Below, one piece after another: positions 1 to 7,684 of a stretch of DNA of 64,000 nt. The notes under the pieces are model-generated. The model ran no database searches and was not told the DNA's origin. It saw nothing but the letters and a program-made list of their open reading frames with translations. The position numbers and the translations under genes were made by a program. The stretch's first letter is position 1; each line of letters opens with the position of its first letter. The DNA comes from an uncultured Aquimarina sp. (GTDB taxonomy: Bacteria > Bacteroidota > Bacteroidia > Flavobacteriales > Flavobacteriaceae), in assembly GCF_947492405.1 (NCBI RefSeq), contig NZ_CANLMP010000002.1:992001-1056000 (forward strand). The letters are read 5' to 3'.

Positions 1-1
1 T

Positions 2-508
2 TCTATTCTTGAAAAGATTACTGCTTTAAAAAATGAAATTGAATTACAAGGAGGTTTGTCTTCAGAAGAAGAAAAACAATTAAAAGGTTTGGTGGCCAAA
101 CTAACAAATGATGTTTCAAAATCGAAATATCAGTATGTACCAGGTTCTAAAGATGTACCTTTTGTCCATTTGGACAAAACCCCCGTTTATCCTGGTTGTT
201 CTGAAGCTTCTTTAACTGAAAGTAAAAAATGTTTTTCTCAGAATATTTCAAGATTTGTTGGATCTGAGTTTAATATTAAACTTGCAGAAGATCTTAATCT
301 AAAAGGAATTCAAAGAATATATGTGCGATTTAAAATAGATACCAATGGTCAACTAACTGACATAAAATCAAGAGGCCCACTACCAGAATTAGAAGAAGAA
401 GCGATTAGAGTGATCAAAAAACTTCCTAAAATGACTCCAGGAGAAAAAGATGGAAAACCTGTAAATGTTTTATATTCATTGCCCATAGTTTTTGAGATAA
501 AGAAATAA
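2..508 (+). CDS. C-terminal part of a TonB-C-domain (energy transducer-like) protein
   Basis: The reading frame is open from the first bases of the window, so this is the 3' end of a longer gene. A TTG at 56 is internal and not a convincing start. The last ~80 residues look like a TonB C-terminal domain: a short helix, then IYVRFKIDTNGQLTDI, a helix rich in Glu (ELEEEAIRVIKKLP) and the PGEKDGKPVNV turn typical of Bacteroidota TonB-like proteins. In this phylum such domains often sit at the end of BlaR1/M56-type membrane proteins, but the N-terminal part is outside the window, so the whole architecture is unknown. A perfect 18-bp palindromic terminator follows. Confidence 0.7.
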   Translation, partial: SILEKITALKNEIELQGGLSSEEEKQLKGLVAKLTNDVSKSKYQYVPGSKDVPFVHLDKTPVYPGCSEASLTESKKCFSQNISRFVGSEFNIKLAEDLNLKGIQRIYVRFKIDTNGQLTDIKSRGPLPELEEEAIRVIKKLPKMTPGEKDGKPVNVLYSLPIVFEIKK

Positions 509-560
509 GAATCTCATTATGAATTGTCCTGAAATAGGTTGACAGTTTTATATTAAAATG

Positions 561-600
561 AAAGGGCTGGTTAGAAAGCTTTCTAACCAGCCCTTTTTTA
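561..600. terminator. Bidirectional terminator hairpin
   Basis: A perfect inverted repeat of 18 bp per arm (561-578 against 579-596, arm AAAGGGCTGGTTAGAAAG) with no loop bases outside the dyad and a T-run on the right. It lies between two convergent genes (ends 508 and 623) and can serve both. Confidence 0.85.
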
Positions 601-622
601 TGCCAACATTTGTCAACTGATA

Positions 623-1240
623 TTAACGTTCAAAACCTTTCTCTACTGAAAGTATGACATTAAAAGTTCCATTTTCTTTATTAGTAATTACCGGATATTT
701 ACCCGCTTTTACCACATTACCTTGTAATCCTAGTTCTTTGGAGATTTCTGCATCAAGAATCAATGAATCTTCTACTGTAAAGACATTATCTTTGAACAAA
801 CCTTCTTCCTGATAAAACTGTAATCCTGCAATTTTTTCATTTAAGGCAAATGGTATCGAGGCTTTTCTCGGATCTATATCTACCTCCAATTTATCTCTAA
901 AGGAAAGGAAATCTCTAGGATCTAATTTTTCGTAGATTATCCAAGGATCCCAAATATCAATCCAACAAGGTACAAACCAACATGGATCATAAAAGATAGG
1001 GATACATATTTTTTCGAAACCACATATTCCGTTAAGTGAAGAGAAACATCTCCCCTGAAACCTTAGTCCTCTTTCAAAAATATAGTAACATCGATAAGAA
1101 ATCCATTTACCTTCTGCTTCTATTTGGTTATTACTTTCATTTACCTCCACAATAGAATTTGTTTCTTCTACTGTTTCTTTTTCACAAGCGTAGAATACTC
1201 CAATTGCTATTGCTACGGCTAAAAAAAATACTTTTTTCAT
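623..1240 (-). CDS. Cys/Trp-rich lipoprotein, unknown function
   Basis: 205 residues, not assigned to a family. The N-terminus is a lipoprotein signal (basic MKK, hydrophobic core, VFYACE with the lipidated Cys at about residue 19), followed by an acidic Glu/Asn-rich linker. Residues ~50-100 are strikingly rich in Cys, Trp and aromatic residues (CYYIFERG, GRCFSSLNGICG, DPCWFVPCWIDIWDPW), suggesting disulphides in a periplasmic or surface domain. The C-terminal part is an ordinary mixed alpha/beta region (SILDAEISKELGLQG). ATG start is preceded by an A/T-rich leader. It stands alone, with a terminator downstream. Confidence 0.75.
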   Translation of the reverse strand: MKKVFFLAVAIAIGVFYACEKETVEETNSIVEVNESNNQIEAEGKWISYRCYYIFERGLRFQGRCFSSLNGICGFEKICIPIFYDPCWFVPCWIDIWDPWIIYEKLDPRDFLSFRDKLEVDIDPRKASIPFALNEKIAGLQFYQEEGLFKDNVFTVEDSLILDAEISKELGLQGNVVKAGKYPVITNKENGTFNVILSVEKGFER

Positions 1241-1825
1241 ATTATTTAGGTTTTAAGATTAAAAAAATCCCCATTACGACTGATTGTTGGCATTCCAATC
1301 GTTATAGGGATATATGGTGAAACAATTCTTTCTTTTAATAATTTAAAAGAGTTGTTTTATTAGTAAAACTTTTAAAAAGGGAAATATGGCGCTAAAGTAC
1401 TATCAATTTATCTGTGTGTAATGGGGTATAAACCTGTTTTTGTCTAAGTTGTTTAACTAATAATCATCTAGATTTTAGCAGATGATTTTGTATGAATAGT
1501 TCCTGGATAATGAATGAAGAAGTCTTTCTTACTTGCATTTTCAAACCAGAATGAGATAACCTTTCGGCTTTTACTAACCCTAGTTTTATTAAAAAAGTAG
1601 TAACTTTAAGTAATCTCTATGTTGAGATTCATCTAAATATCAAAAAATGCTAAAATCAAGAACAAAACAATCAACATTGACCTCTTTTGAAACGTCAATG
1701 TCTTCTTCTATTATTTTAAAAAAGTCTCTTAGAAAAATAATGGGTGATTATGATAGAGGTGACAGCTACAAACCAAATAAGCATCTGAATCACGGTGGAT
1801 AAAGAAATCAAATAGTTTTTTAGAT
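1241..1825. other. 585-bp intergenic region with one possible micro-gene
   Basis: No gene longer than 60 codons is convincing here. The only coding-like item is the 51-codon frame at 1647-1802, preceded by a small hairpin (AATCTC at 1612-1617 pairing with GAGATT at 1624-1629). The left part is the leader region of the Cys/Trp-rich lipoprotein gene. Confidence 0.5.
1647..1802 (+). CDS. Possible 51-residue peptide gene
   Basis: Starts ATG after an A-run and ends TAA. The product begins MLKSRTKQSTLTSFETSMSS, has a basic middle (LKKSLRKIMG) and a polar C-terminus GDYDRGDSYKPNKHLNHGG. It has the general build of a small leader/core precursor or regulatory peptide: Ser/Thr-rich first half, then a Gly-containing break and a short polar tail. 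No modifying enzyme, transporter or lanthipeptide-type gene lies next to it, so the function is open and it may be a chance frame. Confidence 0.3.
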   Translation: MLKSRTKQSTLTSFETSMSSSIILKKSLRKIMGDYDRGDSYKPNKHLNHGG

Positions 1826-2299
1826 CTAATCTATCCTTGTATAGATCAATTTATCCAATGTAGGACCTGATCCATAAGAAAATGACAAACTTAATTTGTT
1901 GTTTTCCAGCAATAAAACAACTCCTTCTGTAGCACCTTCTTCATTAATCACATCTTCAGGCTTATAACTAAAGCTAAAAACCCCACTGCTAATGAACTTC
2001 CAGGTACCTTCTCTAGTACTTTCAAGAACACACTGATTATCGGCACTAGAAGTAAAGTAACCTGTATCCACAAAAATCTCTGTATCCAATACTTCGATTA
2101 TAGATAGTTTTTCACAATCAGAAAGATTGGCTTCTTCAATAGGTAAATCTTCAAAACCATCATTGGTAAAATACTCTTCTAATTGCCATTTACCGGTTAT
2201 GCTTTGTGCTGTATCGGATGAATCAGAGTCATCATCACTACAAGAAAAAGACACTCCCGAAATGAGTACAACCAGCACTAAACGATACAACAAATTCAT
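1826..2299 (-). CDS. Lipocalin-like lipoprotein
   Basis: 157 residues. The signal ends in SGVSFSC, with the lipidated Cys near residue 20, followed by an Asp/Ser linker (SDDDSDSSD) that commonly marks exported Bacteroidota lipoproteins. The mature part opens with TGKWQLEEYF, the usual first strand of the small lipocalin-like families of this phylum, and continues with alternating beta strands to the end (KLSLSFSYGSGP, LDKLIYTRID). Ligand and role unknown. It lies just downstream of the pheS follower gene, same strand, 23 bp away, so it may be co-transcribed. Confidence 0.75.
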   Translation of the reverse strand: MNLLYRLVLVVLISGVSFSCSDDDSDSSDTAQSITGKWQLEEYFTNDGFEDLPIEEANLSDCEKLSIIEVLDTEIFVDTGYFTSSADNQCVLESTREGTWKFISSGVFSFSYKPEDVINEEGATEGVVLLLENNKLSLSFSYGSGPTLDKLIYTRID

Positions 2300-2322
2300 A
2301 ATCTATTAATTTACTTGACAAA

Positions 2323-2718
2323 TTATTTCACCAATACTCCTCGTTGTTCCATTACTGGGAGATCTCGAAAGGCATTTTCATTAATTGTGTTTTTTCTGAA
2401 AATATATTTCTTATCGAATAATTTACCTTCAGCAAAAAATGTAACAGAGAATTCATTATTCATTACAAACAATTCTTCTTGAATCATTTCGATTTTAGCT
2501 GATGATTTAGCATCAACTGTTCCTATGCCATGTCTTAATAAAGATGTCTTTTTTTCGGTATTATAGCCCTTTGTTACTACAAATACCATTTCGATAGGAA
2601 TTTCTTGATCATTAATGATATATGAATTCCAATCATGGCCACCGAACTCATCATTCCATTCTTTGACCACGGCTATATAGACGTTTTCTACTATCGGTAT
2701 TTCTATATCTTTTCTCAA
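2323..2718 (-). CDS. Conserved flavobacterial protein following pheS
   Basis: 131 residues of unknown function. From memory, similar small proteins follow pheS in other flavobacteria; that is recollection, not a search. The first codon is TTG and follows the pheS TAA directly in the same reading frame, with no spacer. The opening RKDIEIPIVENVYIAVV is strongly protein-like, and the first internal ATG (residue 43) would remove conserved-looking sequence, so TTG is preferred. No signal peptide or membrane segment is visible. The C-terminal half (SVTFFAEGKLFDKKYIF) looks like beta strands. Expression probably depends on translation coupled to pheS. Confidence 0.7.
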   Translation of the reverse strand: MRKDIEIPIVENVYIAVVKEWNDEFGGHDWNSYIINDQEIPIEMVFVVTKGYNTEKKTSLLRHGIGTVDAKSSAKIEMIQEELFVMNNEFSVTFFAEGKLFDKKYIFRKNTINENAFRDLPVMEQRGVLVK

Positions 2719-3738
2719 TTATAATGCAGACTTAAACTGTTCTAAGAAACGTACATCATTTTCACTTAACATACGGATATCAGAAATCCCATATAACAAT
2801 AGCGCTATACGATCGATTCCCATACCAAAAGCAAATCCACTATATTCTTCTGGATCAATGTTACAGTTTTTCAATACGTTCGGGTCTACCATTCCACAAC
2901 CCATAATCTCCAACCAACCTGTTCCTTTGGTCATTTTATAATCAGTTTCTGTTTCTAATCCCCAATATACATCTACCTCTGCACTAGGTTCTGTGAATGG
3001 GAAGTATGACGGACGCAACCTGATCTTAGATTTACCGAACATCTCTGTGGTAAAATACTGTAAAGTTTGCTTTAGATCTGCAAACGAAACATCTTTATCT
3101 ATATACAATCCTTCTACTTGATGAAAGAAACAATGTGATCTAGCAGAGATTGCTTCATTACGATATACTCTACCCGGAGAAATAGTTCTGATCGGAGGTT
3201 TGTTTTCTTCCATATATCGCACCTGAACAGAAGATGTATGTGTACGCAATAAAATATCAGGATCTGTCTGGATAAAAAACGTATCCTGCATGTCACGTGC
3301 CGGATGATATTCTGGTAAGTTAAGCGCAGTAAAGTTATGCCAGTCATCTTCAATTTCTGGTCCTTCACTAACATTAAAACCAATACGAGAAAATATATCT
3401 ATGATTTGATTCTTTACTAAAGAAATTGGGTGACGAGATCCTAAAGCAATCGGTTCTGCTGGACGTGTAAGATCTCCATAGGCTCCCTTTTCTTCGTCTT
3501 TAGATTCTAGTTCGTCTTTTAAAGTTCTTACTTTTTCTTCAGCAGCTACTTTTAATGCATTGATAGCCTGACCAAACTCTTTTTTCTGATCGTTGGCAAT
3601 ATTTCTGAATTCAGCAAAAAAGTCATTAACCAATCCTTTCTTACCCGAAAACTTTATTCTGAACGCCTCAACTTCTTCTTTGGTCCTAGCAGAGAAATCC
3701 TCAACTTCTGATATATATTCTTTAATCTTATCGATCAT
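2719..3738 (-). CDS. pheS: Phenylalanine--tRNA ligase alpha subunit
   Basis: Charges tRNA-Phe with phenylalanine as the alpha subunit of the alpha2beta2 class II synthetase. The N-terminal ~90 residues are the tRNA-binding coiled-coil arm, followed by the catalytic core: motif 2 region ([20 protein letters not shown]) and motif 3 ([17 protein letters not shown]). About 339 residues, normal for the family. I start at the ATG giving MIDKIKEYI at 3738. A longer frame reaches 3780, but a flavobacterial -7 box (TAAATTTG at 3767-3760) lies inside that extension, leaving a short leader to 3738. The beta subunit is not adjacent. Confidence 0.96.
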   Translation of the reverse strand: MIDKIKEYISEVEDFSARTKEEVEAFRIKFSGKKGLVNDFFAEFRNIANDQKKEFGQAINALKVAAEEKVRTLKDELESKDEEKGAYGDLTRPAEPIALGSRHPISLVKNQIIDIFSRIGFNVSEGPEIEDDWHNFTALNLPEYHPARDMQDTFFIQTDPDILLRTHTSSVQVRYMEENKPPIRTISPGRVYRNEAISARSHCFFHQVEGLYIDKDVSFADLKQTLQYFTTEMFGKSKIRLRPSYFPFTEPSAEVDVYWGLETETDYKMTKGTGWLEIMGCGMVDPNVLKNCNIDPEEYSGFAFGMGIDRIALLLYGISDIRMLSENDVRFLEQFKSAL

Positions 3739-3759
3739 GATCTTTTTCTTAATAGAGGG

Positions 3760-3767
3760 CAAATTTA
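3760..3767 (-). promoter_or_regulatory. Candidate -7 box of the pheS promoter
   Basis: On the minus strand the octamer TAAATTTG matches the Bacteroidota -7 consensus TAnnTTTG. It lies 22 bp upstream of the chosen pheS start. I do not see a perfect -33 TTG element, so this is supported by one box only. Confidence 0.45.
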
Positions 3768-3847
3768 AGATTTGTAACACATAAAACCGTACATACCTTA
3801 TAAAAAATGTATTATTTAGGTAATAAAATGTATTATTTCAAGAAAAA

Positions 3848-4555
3848 TCAACTTTTAGTAAAAGCTGTGCTTTGTTTTAGATTATCTCGATAGGTATATA
3901 ACATCAAAAAGAAAACCGACATTCCTCCGAATAGATGCCATAACCAATGTGTTCCCATATACAGAAAATCAGTTTCCCAGAACTTATCGGCGCTTCTAAA
4001 GCTTACGGCTATAGCAAAAAACATAAAAGCTAGTATAATCATTTCTTTATGTCTCCCTTTTGTTTTTATAAGATATAAAACAATGGGAAGCAAAACTGTA
4101 ATTGCTGTAATTACGTATCCTAGTGAAATTCTAACGACCGAAGGCATTGGTAGCATTCTTACACCAAAAGAAACACCAAAAATTAAGATAAACGCCAATA
4201 CTCTTTTCCACCAAATTTTATATAACTTAAAAATGAAATAAAAAACTGCAGACATACATAGTATCATAATGGGTACCCAATCCATAAACAACCATATCTG
4301 ATGACTTCTGGTACCATGAAATAAGGTTCCTCCTATAAAGCCAATGGACAGAATTGGTAAACTAAATGCTAAAAACAAATGTTGTTTTGGATTTTTATAT
4401 ACTCTGATGGAGAAATAGATGATTACAAATAAAAATACAAGATTACTAATCGTATTAAAGGGTTCTACTGGTAATCTTCCCATCATTGTCTCCTGATAAA
4501 TTGGTCCGGTATCATTGGGAACAATATTAAGGTCATTGATAAGATTTAGAAGCAT
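3848..4555 (-). CDS. CREST-superfamily (alkaline ceramidase-like) seven-helix membrane protein
   Basis: 235 residues with about seven hydrophobic helices. The metal-ligand pattern of the CREST superfamily (ceramidases, PAQR, Per1, TMEM8) is visible: Ser and His in SIGFIGGTLFHGTRSH near residue 80, an Asp in the next helix (LFMDWVPIM), and two His spaced by three residues in the last helices (GTHWLWHLFGG). Together these would bind a catalytic zinc facing a lipid substrate in the inner membrane. By analogy it may hydrolyse an amide-linked sphingolipid-type lipid, but the substrate is inferred. Monocistronic: convergent with nothing close, followed by pheS on the same strand after about 110 bp. 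Confidence 0.7.
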   Translation of the reverse strand: MLLNLINDLNIVPNDTGPIYQETMMGRLPVEPFNTISNLVFLFVIIYFSIRVYKNPKQHLFLAFSLPILSIGFIGGTLFHGTRSHQIWLFMDWVPIMILCMSAVFYFIFKLYKIWWKRVLAFILIFGVSFGVRMLPMPSVVRISLGYVITAITVLLPIVLYLIKTKGRHKEMIILAFMFFAIAVSFRSADKFWETDFLYMGTHWLWHLFGGMSVFFLMLYTYRDNLKQSTAFTKS

Positions 4556-4907
4556 ATTTTCTTTTTGTATTAAAGTTAAAAAAATGACACAAACTGAGAA
4601 GTATTCGAAGTAATTAATCTCGAAAAAAACAAAAAGATAACATTCTTGTAATCAGATAACTATTGTTTTTTAAGATTCTTTAAGAAAAACAATTATCAGG
4701 TACGTTAAAGCACGTTAAAAATCTTGATAAAACTCTAAACATTAACTATATTTAGGTGTATTAAAAATAAAATTCTATTTTTTAAATAGTATAAAGTTTC
4801 GCCCTAGATTTTCTCCCAAAATAATATTTCATAACCAATACCTGCAAACAAATGGTATATGACTAAAAGTTAGTCATTATTTAATGTTTAATTTAAAAAA
4901 TGTCGAT

Positions 4908-5009
4908 ATGAAAAAGTTATTTTTTGGAATTCTAATTATAGACATGAAAGGATTAAAAGAATTGATAAGTAATCTTCCTTCGGCTTCTTGGTATGCTATG
5001 AGAAGATAA
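4908..5009 (+). CDS. Possible 33-residue peptide gene
   Basis: ATG to TAA frame encoding MKKLFFGILIIDMKGLKELI followed by SNLPSASWYAMRR. It is a hydrophobic start, an amphipathic middle and a basic Trp/Tyr end. A 17-bp hairpin terminator lies 50 bp downstream with the right orientation, and a hairpin lies just upstream, so this could be a discrete small transcription unit. Could equally be a chance frame or a regulatory RNA carrying it. Confidence 0.3.
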   Translation: MKKLFFGILIIDMKGLKELISNLPSASWYAMRR

Positions 5010-5056
5010 CTACATTATGAGTAAACTTCTTTAAGAGAAGGTTTTAATAAATCATC

Positions 5057-5095
5057 TATACAAAAAGATGCTCAAGTCGAGCATCTTTTTGTATA
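5057..5095. terminator. Strong bidirectional terminator
   Basis: A 17-bp perfect stem (5057-5073 against 5079-5095, core AAAAAGATGCTC / GAGCATCTTTTT) with a 5-nt loop. It sits between the small plus-strand frame at 4908 and the minus-strand gene ending at 5113. Confidence 0.85.
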
Positions 5096-5112
5096 TCTGT
5101 TATTTTTTAATC

Positions 5113-5469
5113 TTAATAAATATACTCACTTGTCAAAAAATAACTGACGATTGCTTCTTTCATTAAGACAGACTGTTCTCCTGCTTTAAGGTTAGGCAAT
5201 TGCTCTTTTACAATATAATGTGGCCATCCCTGTTCATCAAAATAATCAAATTCATAATAGCCATATGGTTCTAACAATCTGCATATCGCAATGTGCATAA
5301 GGTCTAATTTTTCATCCTTCTTAAATTTGCGATGAACCTGACCCAATTCTTGTACTCCTATTAAATAGATAATTGCATCTAAATCCAACTCATCTCCATC
5401 AGCAAATTGAGCTGATAATTTCTGGACCAAAATGTCCCATCTTTCTTTTAATTTTTCGTCTCTGGCCAT
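5113..5469 (-). CDS. Conserved hypothetical cytosolic protein
   Basis: 118 residues, no signal peptide or membrane segment. The sequence is acidic and well ordered (DELDLDAIIYLIGVQELGQ, MHIAICRLLEPYGYYEF, then GWPHYIVKEQLP and a C-terminal helix). It looks like a small flavobacterial family of unknown role. ATG start with the first residues MARDEKLKERW. Single gene, ending at the shared terminator; about 100 bp upstream lies the end of the barrel-protein gene. Confidence 0.75.
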   Translation of the reverse strand: MARDEKLKERWDILVQKLSAQFADGDELDLDAIIYLIGVQELGQVHRKFKKDEKLDLMHIAICRLLEPYGYYEFDYFDEQGWPHYIVKEQLPNLKAGEQSVLMKEAIVSYFLTSEYIY

Positions 5470-5567
5470 AACGTATCTTTACCTATACTTTCGATTTCTA
5501 CATAAAAAATTAAGCGCTACAAAAGTAACGCTTAACTAAAAAAACCAACCATCATTTGTGAGAAATA

Positions 5568-6701
5568 TTAAAATTCCCACAATACGCCAATTCCGGCATA
5601 TTGATTCCGATAATTTCTAAAAGATCTTGCATCTATATCACTATAATTTGTACTGCGGACTTTTGAGAATAAAGTTGTCGTTACTGAAAATCCATTTCCA
5701 ATTTTATGAGCACCATTTAATTGAAAATTAGCATATTCATATTGTAACTCTTCTCCAATAAGTCCATCAGTATTTCTGGCTTCGATATCTGTATAATTTC
5801 TTGTAATAAAAGAAAAAGTTCCTCTAATTTTTGTCTTGTCATTGTCATATTTCAGAGCAATTCCTGGGCCATATTGATTAAACCCTGATCGGTTAGTAGA
5901 ATTATCAATTCTTACATAATAAATAAAATTTGGTTTTACTTCGAACTGTTTACTGAAAGGTAATCTATAATACAAGGTCCCTTTTAGATAATCCCAATCC
6001 CTTTCTCCATCTGGTTCGATATCACTAGCATTAAAAGTGTCATAACGTCGTTTTTTTGCATACGCCGTTATGCCTAATTTATGTTTCAATTTATTTACTC
6101 TAAAAGTTTGAACCGAAGAAAATTGAACTCCAAACTCATTGTATTGTAAATCTCTAACACCAAAAGCATCAAAATTTCTAAAATTATAAAATCCTTCTAC
6201 CGTAAATTCATTATTTATAAGTGGAACTAACTGTAAACCTAGGCTACCTCCATAACTGGTATATCCTAAAGGATTAATTAATACATCCTGATCGCCTCCC
6301 AGTCCTTCTCTGTTCATTCTTATAAATCGAACTTCTGTAAGTAATGACGTCTTTCTATTAAATTTATAATCATATTTGACGTTCGTATGCAAGCTCCAAT
6401 AACTATCATTAGAATTTTCGTAAAATATTCTTGAAAAAGGATTTGCAGAAACTCTTATCCTGTTTTTGCTCCACTTATATTTATATCTATAATTTAATTC
6501 TATGTCTTGATAAAAACTACTGGATATCAAATCGTCTTCATTTAATATAGTTCCTCCTGTTCTTATCTCTTTGGGGCTTCTAAAATAATTATATTCATAC
6601 CCTGCTTGGGTTTCTGCATAGAATGTATTTTTACTCTGTGTATATGATATGATACTTGTTAATGTCAATACAATTGTTATAAAGATTTTCGTGATTTTCA
6701 T
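5568..6701 (-). CDS. Outer-membrane beta-barrel protein of the transglutaminase/ATP-grasp cluster
   Basis: 377 residues: cleavable signal peptide (MKITKIFITIVLTLTSIISY, cut near TQS), then about sixteen amphipathic strands alternating with charged turns, and a C-terminal aromatic residue (GIGVLWEF) as outer-membrane barrels need for BAM recognition. No plug or TonB box is present, so it is probably a porin-like or anchoring barrel. Function is not recognised. It is the third gene of a minus-strand run behind the ATP-grasp ligase (20 bp away), so it is likely exported as part of the same envelope system. Confidence 0.75.
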   Translation of the reverse strand: MKITKIFITIVLTLTSIISYTQSKNTFYAETQAGYEYNYFRSPKEIRTGGTILNEDDLISSSFYQDIELNYRYKYKWSKNRIRVSANPFSRIFYENSNDSYWSLHTNVKYDYKFNRKTSLLTEVRFIRMNREGLGGDQDVLINPLGYTSYGGSLGLQLVPLINNEFTVEGFYNFRNFDAFGVRDLQYNEFGVQFSSVQTFRVNKLKHKLGITAYAKKRRYDTFNASDIEPDGERDWDYLKGTLYYRLPFSKQFEVKPNFIYYVRIDNSTNRSGFNQYGPGIALKYDNDKTKIRGTFSFITRNYTDIEARNTDGLIGEELQYEYANFQLNGAHKIGNGFSVTTTLFSKVRSTNYSDIDARSFRNYRNQYAGIGVLWEF

Positions 6702-6721
6702 ATATCGTTTTTTTCCTTTTC

Positions 6722-7606
6722 TTACTTGTTTGTTTTTTCTTCTATTGCTTTTTTTAGACCTTGTTTATTTACTAATTGTATTCCCAGTCCTGGCCGCACA
6801 TTTATTTCCATTATTTGCGGTCCTTTATTTTTATCAATTACGATATCAATTCCTAGATAATCTAAAGGGAAAACTTTTGCTGTTTCAATAGCTATTTTCA
6901 GAATTTCTTTCCAGTATGGAATGGGAACATCTTTTATTATAAATTCACTATCCGGATGATGATCAAAATAATTTTTTCCATCATATACTTCGGTCAGTGT
7001 TCCTTTATCTAAATCTACTCCAATACCCACTCCATTTTGATGAAGATTTGCTTTGCAATCGGATTTATCTGTGGGCATCCTTAACATCCCCATTAAAGGA
7101 ATTCGATTAAGTGTTATAATTCTAAAATCAGGCACTCCTTGTGGATATATTTTATGAAAAAAAGGATGTGGTTCTATGCATTCCTCGACCAAAACCCTAT
7201 CATGTGACCCTAGAGAAAAGAATCCCATTATGGTGGCAGCCATATGCTGAAATATCTGCCGTTCGGTAATTATTTTTCCACTGCTTGTCCAATTACCTTT
7301 TAGATCTTTCTTAATAATTTTGATTCCACCACCACCACAACCATTTGCTGGTTTTATAGCCATTGCAGTATACTTCTTACAAGTTTCCCAGGCTTTTTTT
7401 ATATCACTGTTGTATTCTATTACAGCATATGTTTCTGCACAAGGAATATCATATTGATGCAAAATTTCTTTTGTTAATACTTTATCATCAGCAAGAGGAT
7501 AATGCTTTTTAGCATTATTAGGATAGATTAACTTAATGTTTCTTTCGTTCAAACCGATTACGTTTGATTTTTTACGATTTCTCATTTTCAGAATTGTTGA
7601 CAGCAT
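6722..7606 (-). CDS. RimK-related ATP-grasp amide ligase (alpha-L-glutamate ligase-like)
   Basis: 294 residues. ATP-grasp features in order: the family opening (VIGLNERNIKLIYPNN, then YPLADDKVLTKEIL), Gly-rich nucleotide loop AIKPANGCGGGGIKII, the second lysine/Glu region VLVEECIEPHPFF, and the metal-binding end LDYLGIDIVIDK...QIMEINVRPGLGIQL. These match the alpha-L-glutamate-ligase-related family that is repeatedly paired with transglutaminase/7TM proteins. It should form an amide bond between an amino acid or peptide and a carboxylate; the substrate is unknown. The frame extends to a GTG at 7636, but ATG at 7606 gives the usual family N-terminus. Gene lies 78 bp after the transglutaminase gene. 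Confidence 0.85.
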   Translation of the reverse strand: MLSTILKMRNRKKSNVIGLNERNIKLIYPNNAKKHYPLADDKVLTKEILHQYDIPCAETYAVIEYNSDIKKAWETCKKYTAMAIKPANGCGGGGIKIIKKDLKGNWTSSGKIITERQIFQHMAATIMGFFSLGSHDRVLVEECIEPHPFFHKIYPQGVPDFRIITLNRIPLMGMLRMPTDKSDCKANLHQNGVGIGVDLDKGTLTEVYDGKNYFDHHPDSEFIIKDVPIPYWKEILKIAIETAKVFPLDYLGIDIVIDKNKGPQIMEINVRPGLGIQLVNKQGLKKAIEEKTNK

Positions 7607-7684
7607 AGTTTTAGATTTTGAAATATTCAATACCACCCCAAAGAGTAAACTAATAGGGTTGGAATACTGTTTCTTATGGATTGA

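Larger units (their letters stand above)
4556..5112. other. 557-bp intergenic region
   Basis: AT-rich leader of the CREST gene, a small hairpin (GACTAA/TTAGTC at 4861-4875), a 33-codon frame (4908-5009) and a strong terminator (5057-5095). Nothing else coding-like was found. Confidence 0.5.

Noticed and set aside
56..508. TTG at 56 as a true gene start
   Set aside because: The frame is open upstream to the edge of the window, and the product would lack a signal or anchor that TonB-C proteins need.
3739..3780. Longer pheS start
   Set aside because: A TAnnTTTG promoter box falls within this extension and the shorter ATG gives the standard PheS N-terminus.
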